A stretch of 64,000 nt of DNA from Novosphingobium sp. (GTDB taxonomy: Bacteria; Pseudomonadota; Alphaproteobacteria; Sphingomonadales; Sphingomonadaceae). The stretch covers positions 1 to 64,000 of the forward strand of contig JAGHZR010000018.1 in NCBI GenBank assembly GCA_017745295.1, written 5' to 3'. The position numbers and the translations under genes are program-made. Each line of letters opens with the position of its first letter. The first letter of the stretch is position 1. Under the pieces are notes generated by a model. That model was not told the DNA's origin, did no database searches, and saw only the letters and a program-made list of their open reading frames with translations. Shown here one piece after another: positions 8,424 through 16,119 of this stretch.

Positions 8424-9680
8424 ATGCCGCGCAGTGTCCTCGTCCTTTTCGCCGCCTCGCTGGGCTTCTTCTTCGTGACGGCGACGACGTTCACCTCGCT
8501 GGGCTACGTGCTCTATACCATGGTGGCACAGCTCGGCTGGTCGAAGGCGGCGGCCGGACTCAGCTTCTCGCTGCTCGGCCTTGCCTGCGGCCTCGCCAGC
8601 CCGCTGCCACCGCTGCTGATGAAGTCGATCGGCACCCGGCTGACGATGTCCGCGGGCTGCCTCGTGCTCGCCGCCGGGTTCTTCATCGCCTCGCAGATCG
8701 AGCACCTGACCCTGTTCTTCGTGGCGACGACCCTGATGGGCATCGGCTTCTCGCTGATCGCTCCCTCGCCCGCCGTCTACCTGCTGGCGACGTGGTTCCC
8801 GCGCACTTCGGCGCGGATGATCGGCTTCTACTTCATGGCGGGCGCGGCAGGCGGCATTGCCGGGCCGCTGATCGTCGGGGCCATCGTCGGCATGACTGGC
8901 GACTGGCGCCTGCACTGGCTGGTCATGGCGGTCAGCGCCGTCGCGCTGGGCCTGATCTGCCTCCTCTGCATCCGCGACGCCGTGAAGGTGGAAAGCGTGG
9001 AGCAGGTGAAGGGAGCGGGCCATGAGCAGGATGCCCCCGCCGAAAAGAGCCTCTGGACCGTGCGCCAGGCGCTGTGGACGCCGAGCTTCCTGATCCTAGC
9101 CCTCGTGATGACCGTGGTGCAGACCGCCGTGACCTCCGCCCACTCGATCCTCGTCGCCCATATTGCCAACCTCGGCGAAGGCGCGGCGCCCGGCGCCATC
9201 GCCATGAGCCTGCTGGCCTTCGCCGGCACCGGCGCCAAGGGCCTGACCGGGACCCTGTGCGAGCGCATCGATCCGCGCCGCATCCTCATTGCCGGTCTGG
9301 GCTTGCAGGCTCTGGCCATGGCCCTGCTGTGGTCGGCCTCGATCGTGCTGGTCGCGACGGCAGCGGCTACGCTGTTCGGTCTCGGCTGGGGCATGGCCTG
9401 GCTTTCCGCCCATATCCTGCTGCTGCGCTACTTCGGCGCGGGCATCGCCGGCGACATGACCGCGATGGCGACCACCGCCACGACGTTCGCGGTGCTCGGC
9501 CCGATCCTGGCGGGACGGATCGCCGACGTGACCGGCGGCTATTCGCTCGCCATCCTGATCTTCGCATTGCTGCTGGCCGCCTCCACGATCGTCGCCGTGC
9601 TGTTCCTGCGCGCGCCCGCCTCCCGACCGGTGAAGGAAGCGGACGCCATCGCAGAGGGCGAACTCATCCCCGCCGAATAA
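8424..9680 (+). CDS. MFS family transporter
   Basis: A 418-residue permease with about 12 membrane helices in two six-helix halves separated by a charged loop near residues 190-210 (VKVESVEQVKGAGHEQDA). The Gly/Pro-rich segments and glycine-rich motifs are typical of the major facilitator superfamily. AGGAG stands 6 nt before the ATG. The position, after a TonB receptor and before a Rieske oxygenase, suggests inner-membrane uptake of the same organic substrate (inference). Efflux cannot be excluded. Confidence 0.82.
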   Translation: MPRSVLVLFAASLGFFFVTATTFTSLGYVLYTMVAQLGWSKAAAGLSFSLLGLACGLASPLPPLLMKSIGTRLTMSAGCLVLAAGFFIASQIEHLTLFFVATTLMGIGFSLIAPSPAVYLLATWFPRTSARMIGFYFMAGAAGGIAGPLIVGAIVGMTGDWRLHWLVMAVSAVALGLICLLCIRDAVKVESVEQVKGAGHEQDAPAEKSLWTVRQALWTPSFLILALVMTVVQTAVTSAHSILVAHIANLGEGAAPGAIAMSLLAFAGTGAKGLTGTLCERIDPRRILIAGLGLQALAMALLWSASIVLVATAAATLFGLGWGMAWLSAHILLLRYFGAGIAGDMTAMATTATTFAVLGPILAGRIADVTGGYSLAILIFALLLAASTIVAVLFLRAPASRPVKEADAIAEGELIPAE

Positions 9681-9825
9681 GCCGCCAGTTCGGCAAAGGG
9701 CCATCTGCCAAAAGTCACTGCGCCCAGTGCAAAGCAGTGCATGGCCGGCCCCGCTAGTCTGAGGTAGTTGCGGGAGGACGCGAGGACGTTCTCCCCGGTC
9801 TCACCGATACGGGGATCAGGCAGGA

Positions 9826-11028
9826 ATGACTCTACTCAACGACCAGTTCTTCGACAGCCTGGGCAGCTCCATCAAGGACACGCTCGAAGCCGATACGCTG
9901 CCCCCGGCCTGCTACACCGAAGAGGAATTCCACCACTTCGAGAAGGCCGCACTGTTCGAGCATGAATGGCTCTGCGTCGGCCGTTCCGAATGGCTGGAAA
10001 ATCCCGGCGACTTCTTCACCGTGACCCGCGCCGACGAGCCGATCATCGTCACCAAGACTCGCGACGGCACCGTCAAGGCGCTCTCGGCGGTCTGCCAGCA
10101 CCGCGCCATGCTGGTCGCGGAAGGTCACGGCAATGCCCGCGCCTTCGTCTGCCCCTATCACCACTGGACTTACGACCTCGACGGCACGCTCGTCGGCGCC
10201 CCGGCGATGAGCCGTACCTGCAATTTCGACAAGAAGGCCGCCAGCCTCCCCGAGATCCGCCACGAGATCTGGCACGGCTTCGTCTTCATCAACCTCGATC
10301 CCGCAGCCCAGCCGCTGACCCCGCGCCTGTCCGGCCTTGAGGACGTCGTCGCCAACTACGACTTCGCCAACTTGCGCGGCCCCCGTCCCGAGGAAGCCAC
10401 CGTGTTCCCGTGGAACTGGAAGGTCATGCTGGAGAACAACAACGACGGCTATCACGCCAGCCGCCTCCACGCCGGACCGCTGCATGACTTCATCCCGAGC
10501 GGCCTCGCCACGTTCCCCGAAGTGCCGGAAGATTCGGCGGGCTACTACCGGCTCAACGGCACGCTTCACAAGAACGCCGCCTTCAACGCCACGCAGAAGT
10601 CGGTCTTCCCGGTGTTCCCGAAGCTTACCGAGGAGGAGCAGAACCGGCTGCTGTTCGTGAACCTGCCGCCCAGCCTCTCGCTGGTCGTGCTCAACGACAC
10701 CGTGCTCTATCTCATCATGGACCCGCGCACGGCCCAGTCGCACGCACTGACGATCGGCACGCTGATGGTGCCCGAAGCGATGGACGATCCGCTGTTCGCG
10801 CTGAAGATGAAGATGAACGACACGGCCGTCGAGGAGATCGTCAGCCAGGACTTCCACGTGGACGAACTGGTCCAGCAGGGCCTGCGCTCGAAGTTCGCGC
10901 CGCGCGGGCGCTATTCCTGGCAGGAGGGCGCCCAGCGCCTGCTCAACGTCTGGCTGGTCGAGCGCTATCGCCGCGAATGGGACCGCCGCCGCGGGCCTTC
11001 CGCGCCCGTCACTCGCCTGCGCGCCTGA
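9826..11028 (+). CDS. Rieske non-haem iron aromatic oxygenase, alpha subunit
   Basis: A 400-residue oxygenase. The Rieske [2Fe-2S] ligands are C90-x-H92 and C109-x2-H112 (CQH...CPYH). The mononuclear iron site is ENNNDGYHASRLH, with D207, H210 and H215. The enzyme should hydroxylate or demethylate an aromatic or related ring using electrons from a separate reductase; no reductase or ferredoxin gene is next to it, so these must be supplied from elsewhere. The sequence is of the single-component alpha type without a small beta subunit gene. It anchors the catabolic reading of the 5041-14724 cluster; the substrate is not known. Confidence 0.9.
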   Translation: MTLLNDQFFDSLGSSIKDTLEADTLPPACYTEEEFHHFEKAALFEHEWLCVGRSEWLENPGDFFTVTRADEPIIVTKTRDGTVKALSAVCQHRAMLVAEGHGNARAFVCPYHHWTYDLDGTLVGAPAMSRTCNFDKKAASLPEIRHEIWHGFVFINLDPAAQPLTPRLSGLEDVVANYDFANLRGPRPEEATVFPWNWKVMLENNNDGYHASRLHAGPLHDFIPSGLATFPEVPEDSAGYYRLNGTLHKNAAFNATQKSVFPVFPKLTEEEQNRLLFVNLPPSLSLVVLNDTVLYLIMDPRTAQSHALTIGTLMVPEAMDDPLFALKMKMNDTAVEEIVSQDFHVDELVQQGLRSKFAPRGRYSWQEGAQRLLNVWLVERYRREWDRRRGPSAPVTRLRA

Positions 11029-11066
11029 TTCACGAGAGTTTTACCGTCACCCATTCCCGACGGTCT

Positions 11067-11103
11067 GCGGCGTCCGGTCTCGTACCGGGCGCCGCCTTTT
11101 CTT
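11067..11103 (+). terminator. Intrinsic terminator after the Rieske oxygenase
   Basis: GCGGCGTCCGGT pairs with ACCGGGCGCCGC (one G-U pair) around a 5-nt loop, followed directly by a T-rich tract (TTTTCTT after CC). It lies about 40 bp past the oxygenase stop, so the VOC gene that follows needs its own promoter. Confidence 0.7.
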
Positions 11104-11182
11104 AGGCGCGCGAGGAATCAACGATTCGTGCGCGGCATGGCGAGCGCCCGCTCAAGCGCCCGCTACCCCTTGCGTGTCAGCG

Positions 11183-11287
11183 GCGGCACCGGTCCGCGCC
11201 CCCACCCGATCTTCCTACGGGATAGGCTCTGGGAGGTCGGGTGGGGGCGTGGGCCGGTGCCGCTAAAATCCGCCGAAGGCGGATTTT
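11183..11287. repeat. Long imperfect palindrome plus a short hairpin upstream of the VOC gene
   Basis: Two 27-nt arms (11183-11209 and 11237-11263), 25 of 27 positions complementary, flank a 27-nt loop. Directly after it, AAAATCCGCC-gaa-GGCGGATTTT (11265-11287) makes a second, perfect hairpin. Together they end 24 bp before the VOC start codon. It could be a small palindromic element, an mRNA leader structure or a terminator; I see no T-tract after the large stem. Confidence 0.6.
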
Positions 11288-11311
11288 CAAACAGACGGGA
11301 GCCAAGACCTT

Positions 11312-11797
11312 ATGACCAACACCCTCATCTTCGTCGATTTCGCCACCGACGATCCCGCCAAGGCCGGAGAATTCTACGCCGAAGTCTTCGGCTGGGAGAA
11401 CGACGCGCGCCCCCACGGCATCTACCACCGCATGGTTCCCGGCGGCTTCTTCCAGCACAAGGACGGCAGCGACAGCCAGATCGGCAATCTCCACCTCGGC
11501 GTGTTCGATGCGAACAACGCCCGCCCGCATCCCAATCCCGAGGGCGTGGAGCCGCGCACCCTCGCCACCGAGGGCCGCAAGGCGCGCATCTGGGTGCTGA
11601 TCGGCGACGACGACAGCGAAGAGCGGATCCTCGCCACCGCCGAGAAGCTGGGAGGCAAGGTGCTCTGGCGCAATCACTACTGGAAGGAGTTCAACGGCTA
11701 CAACCACGCCTTCGCGGACCCCTGGGGCAACGAGATCATCCTCTGGGGCAAGGCGGGCGAAAACCCCGAGATTCCGGCCGACTACACCCGCGAATAG
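11312..11797 (+). CDS. VOC family protein (glyoxalase/extradiol dioxygenase fold)
   Basis: A 161-residue protein with the vicinal-oxygen-chelate pattern: N-terminal FVDFATDDPAKAGEFYAEVF and a C-terminal FADPWGNEIILWGK. Family members bind a metal and act on small electrophiles or aromatic ring-cleavage intermediates, or act as binding proteins. GGGAG precedes the start by about 11 nt. It follows the Rieske oxygenase and precedes a LigB-type dioxygenase, so a role in downstream handling of a ring-oxidation product is possible (inference). Confidence 0.75.
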   Translation: MTNTLIFVDFATDDPAKAGEFYAEVFGWENDARPHGIYHRMVPGGFFQHKDGSDSQIGNLHLGVFDANNARPHPNPEGVEPRTLATEGRKARIWVLIGDDDSEERILATAEKLGGKVLWRNHYWKEFNGYNHAFADPWGNEIILWGKAGENPEIPADYTRE

Positions 11798-11908
11798 GCC
11801 CAGCTCCCCGGCGGCGCGACAAGTTCTTGTGCGCGCCGCCGCAAGACCGCCCGGCCCCCTTCTCCATAGCCTGCGAGCCATAGACCTTCATCCGGAGCCA
11901 GACGCACA

Positions 11909-12691
11909 ATGAGCCGCCTTCCCATCGTTTTCTTCGGACATGGCAGCCCGATGGTGGCGCTGGAGAAAAGCCCCGTCACCCGCAGCTGGAACCAGATCGC
12001 GACAAGCATCGGCAAGCCGCGCGCGATCCTGTGCATCTCGGCCCATTGGCAGACGCGCGGCACCGCCGTCACCGCCATGGCCCAGCCGCGCACGATCCAC
12101 GACTTCGGCGCCTTCCCGCAGGCCCTGTTCGACGTGCAGTACCCTGCTCCCGGCGATCCGGAACTGGCGGCGCGCGTGCGCGAACTGCTCAGCCCGATGC
12201 CGGTGAGCATGGACGCCAACTGGGGCCTCGACCACGGCACTTGGTCGGTGCTGGTCCATGCCTATCCCGAAGCGGACGTGCCGGTGATCCAACTCGGCAT
12301 GGACCTGGGCAAGAGCGCGGCCGAGCACTGGCTGGTCGGCCGCATGCTGCGCCCGCTGCGCGACGAGGGCGTGCTCATCATGGGCACCGGCAACATCGTC
12401 CACAACCTGCCCGCCATGGACTGGGCCAACCCCGCCGCCGATCCCTATCCCTGGGCCGAGCAGTTCAACGCTACCATGTGCAAGGCGATCGCCTCCGACG
12501 ATCCCCAGACCGTGATCGACTACGAGGCGCTGGGCGAGGCCGCCCGGCTCTCGGTGCCGAGTTCCGACCATTTCCTGCCGCTGCTCTACGTTCTGGGCGC
12601 CCGCCACGAGGACGAAGCGGCGACGTTCGAGCCCGATTTCATCCAGCACAAGTCGCTCAGCATGACGAGCGTGCGGATCGGCGCCGCGTAA
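11909..12691 (+). CDS. LigB/DODA-type extradiol dioxygenase (YgiD-like)
   Basis: A 260-residue class III extradiol dioxygenase-fold protein. Metal-binding and catalytic histidines appear as H11 (FFGHGSP), H46 (SAHW), H109 (LDHGTW), H165 (GNIVHNL) and H221 (SDHFLPL), the pattern of 4,5-DOPA dioxygenase/YgiD proteins. They open catechol-type rings with oxygen. In this context the enzyme is a candidate for cleaving a catechol made by the Rieske oxygenase at 9826-11028. In-frame start has GGAG about 12 nt upstream. Confidence 0.85.
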   Translation: MSRLPIVFFGHGSPMVALEKSPVTRSWNQIATSIGKPRAILCISAHWQTRGTAVTAMAQPRTIHDFGAFPQALFDVQYPAPGDPELAARVRELLSPMPVSMDANWGLDHGTWSVLVHAYPEADVPVIQLGMDLGKSAAEHWLVGRMLRPLRDEGVLIMGTGNIVHNLPAMDWANPAADPYPWAEQFNATMCKAIASDDPQTVIDYEALGEAARLSVPSSDHFLPLLYVLGARHEDEAATFEPDFIQHKSLSMTSVRIGAA

Positions 12692-12733
12692 ACCAGCGCG
12701 CCTGTACCTCTTTCCTTCCCAACAGGAGTTCCG

Positions 12734-13831
12734 ATGGCACTGATCAGCCTAAAGCCCGAGCCAGCAAGGGAGGCCGCCCTCCAGCCGTCGGCCCTGCACC
12801 ATCTTCGGGCCACGCCGGAAACGGTGCACTGGGGCTACTTCTCGCCCGAGATCAAACCGGCGCTCTATGTGAAGAGCGGCGACCTGATCCAGGCGCAGGC
12901 CGTCACCCACCACGCGGGCGACGATCCGGACCTGATGTTCGACGACGACATCCGCCGCATCTTCACCGAGATCGACCCCGCCACCCGCGCGCCCGGCTGC
13001 CACATCATGACCGGCCCGATCTTCGTCGAGGGCGCGGAACCCGGCGACATGCTGGAAGTGCGCTACATGGCGATGCGCCCGCGCTTCAACTACGGCTCGA
13101 ACCTCGCCGCCAACTGGGGCCATCTCTACGAGGAATTCGGCGAGACCGAGCGCGTGACGATCTACAAGATCGACCCCAACGCCAATACCGCCAGCGCGCT
13201 CTACGCCTATGACGTGGACGAGAAATACGTGGTCCCCGGCCGCATCACCCATTGCCCGGAATGCGACCGCTCCACCGCGCTGCCCGGCATCACCATCCCG
13301 GCCCGCCCGCACCTGGGCACCGCCGGTGTCGCGCCCGCCGTCAACGAGGCAGTGAGCACGATTCCCCCCGGCCTCCACGGCGGCAACATCGACAACTGGC
13401 GCATCGGCGCGGGCGCGACGATGTACTACCCGGTGCAGGTCAAGGGCGGCCTGTTCTCGATCGGCGACCCCCACATCAGCCAGGGTGACGGCGAGATCAG
13501 CGGCACCGCCATCGAAGCCTCGCTCGACGTGCTGTTCCAGATCGTGCTGCGCAAGGACTTCTCGTTCCCCTCGCCGCTGCTGGAGACACCGGACTGCTGG
13601 ATCGTCCACGGCTTCGGCGAGAATCTCGACAAGGCGATGAAGTCCGCCTCGATCGACATGCTCCACCTGCTCACTGAGCATCAGGGCCTGTCGCACAACG
13701 ACGGCTACTCGCTGATGAGCGTCGCCGCCGATTTCGGGGTGACCCAGGTGGTCGACGGCACCCAGGGCATCCACTGCCGCATCGAACGCCGCATCTTCCC
13801 CGAGAAGGGCAGCGTCCGCGATCCCGAATAA
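12734..13831 (+). CDS. Acetamidase/formamidase family amidohydrolase
   Basis: A 365-residue protein of the FmdA/AmdA family: motifs HWGYFSPEIKPAL near the start, GCHIMTGPIFVEGAEPGD, and GGLFSIGDPHISQGDGEISG in the central region. Members hydrolyse formamide, acetamide or related short amides to acid and ammonia. AGGAG stands 6 nt before ATG. Placed 42 bp after the LigB-type dioxygenase and 80 bp before a TauD dioxygenase, it suggests that the cluster substrate contains nitrogen or gives an amide intermediate (inference). Confidence 0.85.
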   Translation: MALISLKPEPAREAALQPSALHHLRATPETVHWGYFSPEIKPALYVKSGDLIQAQAVTHHAGDDPDLMFDDDIRRIFTEIDPATRAPGCHIMTGPIFVEGAEPGDMLEVRYMAMRPRFNYGSNLAANWGHLYEEFGETERVTIYKIDPNANTASALYAYDVDEKYVVPGRITHCPECDRSTALPGITIPARPHLGTAGVAPAVNEAVSTIPPGLHGGNIDNWRIGAGATMYYPVQVKGGLFSIGDPHISQGDGEISGTAIEASLDVLFQIVLRKDFSFPSPLLETPDCWIVHGFGENLDKAMKSASIDMLHLLTEHQGLSHNDGYSLMSVAADFGVTQVVDGTQGIHCRIERRIFPEKGSVRDPE

Positions 13832-13911
13832 GACACCGAAACGCACCGGGTGCGAGAGCCCTCACTCCGCATCCGGTGCGTGCCCGAGAAGACAGGAACC
13901 GGAGCCCGACA

Positions 13912-14724
13912 ATGGGTTATGAAACGATCGACGTCCGCCCCATGACCAAGCGCATCGGCGCGGAGATCTTCGGCATCGACTTGCGCCAGCCGCTCGGCAA
14001 CCAGGCTTTCGCCGAGATTCACGACGCGCTGATGAAGCACCAGGTGGTGTTCTTCCGCGATCAGGACATCGATCACGAAGCCCACAAGGCCCTCGGCCGC
14101 GCCTTCGGCCAGCTTGCGATCCATTCCGGCGTCGCGGGCCTGCCCGACCATCCCGAAGTCGTCGCCATCCACGCCGACGAGAACTCGAAATTCGTCGCGG
14201 GCGAGAACTGGCATTCGGACCTCTCCGCCGATGCCGAGCCGCCGATGGGCTCGATCCTGCACATCCACACCCTGCCCGAGGAAGGCGGCGATACGCTGTT
14301 TGCCAGCATGTATGCCGCCTACGAGGCGCTGTCCCCGGCGATGAAGGCCTTCCTCGATCCGCTGACCGCCGTTCACGATGCCAATCCCGTCTACAAGGCG
14401 ATCTTCCCGGACTCGACCAAGACCTATCCCTGCAATGCGCACCCGGTGATCCGCACCCACCCGGTGACCGGCCGCAAGCTGCTCTTCGTGAACTCCTCCT
14501 ACACGACGAAGATCAACGAGTTGTCCGGCCCCGAGAGCAAGGCCGTGCTCGATTTCCTGTTCGACCATGTGAAAGACGCGAACTTCCACGTCCGCTTCCG
14601 CTGGCAGAAGAACTCGGTGGCCTTCTGGGACAACCGCTGCACCCAGCATTTCGCAGTCTGGGACTACTTCCCGGAAGTCCGCTCCGGCTTCCGCGTGACC
14701 GTGGCGGGCGACCGGCCGTTCTGA
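13912..14724 (+). CDS. TauD/TfdA family Fe(II)/2-oxoglutarate dioxygenase
   Basis: A 270-residue dioxygenase. The iron facial triad is H101-S-D103 (NWHSD) and H246 (NRCTQHFAVWD); the 2-oxoglutarate-binding arginine is in RSGFRV (R257 or R261). Close in layout to taurine and 2,4-D dioxygenases, which release sulfite or cleave ether bonds. Start taken at the ATG at 13912 with CGGAGCC upstream; the frame extends to 13876. It closes the oxygenase cluster. With the TauE/SafE exporter about 13 kb away it fits sulfonate use, but an aryl-ether or other substrate is equally possible. Confidence 0.88.
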   Translation: MGYETIDVRPMTKRIGAEIFGIDLRQPLGNQAFAEIHDALMKHQVVFFRDQDIDHEAHKALGRAFGQLAIHSGVAGLPDHPEVVAIHADENSKFVAGENWHSDLSADAEPPMGSILHIHTLPEEGGDTLFASMYAAYEALSPAMKAFLDPLTAVHDANPVYKAIFPDSTKTYPCNAHPVIRTHPVTGRKLLFVNSSYTTKINELSGPESKAVLDFLFDHVKDANFHVRFRWQKNSVAFWDNRCTQHFAVWDYFPEVRSGFRVTVAGDRPF

Positions 14725-14786
14725 CCGGACATAAACAATAACGGGCGGAAACTGGTCCTTGCACCGATTTGCCGTATAGTGCCGGG

Positions 14787-15932
14787 ATGAGCGACCAACC
14801 TTCCGCCGCCCATCCTTCCCACCAGGGCAAAAGCCCGGGCCAAAGTCCCATCAGGCCTGCCACCTTCCCCTGCTTCGCCCTCGCGCCCTGGACGATCGTG
14901 GTGCCGTTCCTTGCCCTCGCGGCGATAGCACTCGGCAAGCCCGGCTCGATCCCGATGGCGGTGCTGATCGCGGTAGTGCTGGGCGCGGCGATCATGGCGG
15001 CGGTCTATCACGCCGAAGTCATCGCCCACCGGGTCGGCGAACCGTTCGGAACCCTGATCCTGGCTTTCGCGGTGACGGTGATCGAAACCTCGCTGATCGT
15101 CTCGATCATGCTGAGCGAGGGCGTCGGCGCTCAGGCGCTGGCGCGGGACACGGTGTTCGCGGCAGTGATGATCACCATCAACGGCATCGTCGGCGTTTGC
15201 CTGCTGCTGGGCGGCGGGCGACATCACGAGCAGGGCTATACCCAGTCCGGCGTCAACCACGGGCTGGCGATCCTGGCGACGCTGTCGATCCTCACGCTCG
15301 TCCTGCCCAATTTCACGACAAGCCAGACGGGGCCGTTCTACAACGACAAGCAGCTGATCTTCGTCGCCGTCGACGCGCTGATGCTCTACGCGACATTCGT
15401 CGTCGCCCAAACCATCCGCCACCGCGACCACTTCCTCTATCCCGAGGAAAACGACGGCAGCCACGAGACGGTCCCGGCGGTCAAGGCGATTGCCGCGGGC
15501 GCCATGCTGCTGGTGGCACTGGTGGCCGTGGTTATGCTGGCCAAGGCGCTTTCGCCCTCGATCGAAGCGGGCGTGGCCGCAATCGGCGCACCGCCGGCCA
15601 CGGTCGGCATCATCATCGCCGCGCTGGTGCTGGCGCCGGAAAGCCTCGCGGCCCTCGGCGCCGCCCGCGCCAACCGGGTGCAGACCAGCCTCAACCTCGC
15701 GATCGGCTCGGCCCTTGCGACAATCGGCCTGACGATCCCGGCGGTGGCAATCGCCTCGCTGTGGATGGGGCTGGACCTCGAACTCGGCCTGTCGCTCAAG
15801 TCGATAGCGCTGCTCGGCCTGACCCTGCTGGTGGCGACGATGACCCTGAGCACCGGACGGACCACGCTCGTGCAGGGCATGGTCCATCTGGTGATCTTCT
15901 CGACCTACCTGTTCACGACGCTGGTGCCTTGA
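14787..15932 (+). CDS. ChaA-like calcium/proton antiporter
   Basis: A 381-residue membrane protein with about 11 helices and two homologous CaCA repeats. The first carries GEPFGTLILAFAVTVIETSL with its acidic ion-binding residue; the second carries LAPESLAALGAARANRVQTS. These match the ChaA group, which exchanges Ca2+ (or Na+, K+) for protons at the inner membrane. An ATG at 14787 was chosen over an in-frame ATG at 14769, since the residues between them look non-coding. Unlikely to be part of the oxygenase cluster. Confidence 0.82.
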   Translation: MSDQPSAAHPSHQGKSPGQSPIRPATFPCFALAPWTIVVPFLALAAIALGKPGSIPMAVLIAVVLGAAIMAAVYHAEVIAHRVGEPFGTLILAFAVTVIETSLIVSIMLSEGVGAQALARDTVFAAVMITINGIVGVCLLLGGGRHHEQGYTQSGVNHGLAILATLSILTLVLPNFTTSQTGPFYNDKQLIFVAVDALMLYATFVVAQTIRHRDHFLYPEENDGSHETVPAVKAIAAGAMLLVALVAVVMLAKALSPSIEAGVAAIGAPPATVGIIIAALVLAPESLAALGAARANRVQTSLNLAIGSALATIGLTIPAVAIASLWMGLDLELGLSLKSIALLGLTLLVATMTLSTGRTTLVQGMVHLVIFSTYLFTTLVP

Positions 15933-15989
15933 GGCGGGCGTCCTCATCCGGCTCCTCCGCGTCGAACGATACTTTGCTTGAAAAGCCCA

Positions 15990-16080
15990 CGTCATCCTGA
16001 ACTTGTTTCAGGATCCATTTCGCCGATCAGGCCGATGGTCTCGGCTGCGCGATGGATCCTGAAACAAGTTCAGGATGACG
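15990..16080. repeat. Dispersed palindromic repeat, copy 1 of 3
   Basis: Perfect 29-nt inverted arms at 15990-16018 and 16052-16080 around a 33-nt centre. The arm core CCTGAACTTGTTTCAGG is also found at 21539-21674 and 47264-47355. It lies between the convergent ChaA and acyl-CoA synthetase genes, so it could also act as a two-way transcription stop. Confidence 0.85.
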
Positions 16081-16119
16081 CTGTGTAATGGGCAAGCGGG
16101 GGCTGCCACCCCGTGCCAC

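Noticed and set aside
12031..13212. Plus-strand frame spanning the LigB-type and amidase genes
   Set aside because: It runs out of frame through two well-supported genes and has Arg/Pro/Gly-rich, non-protein-like composition.
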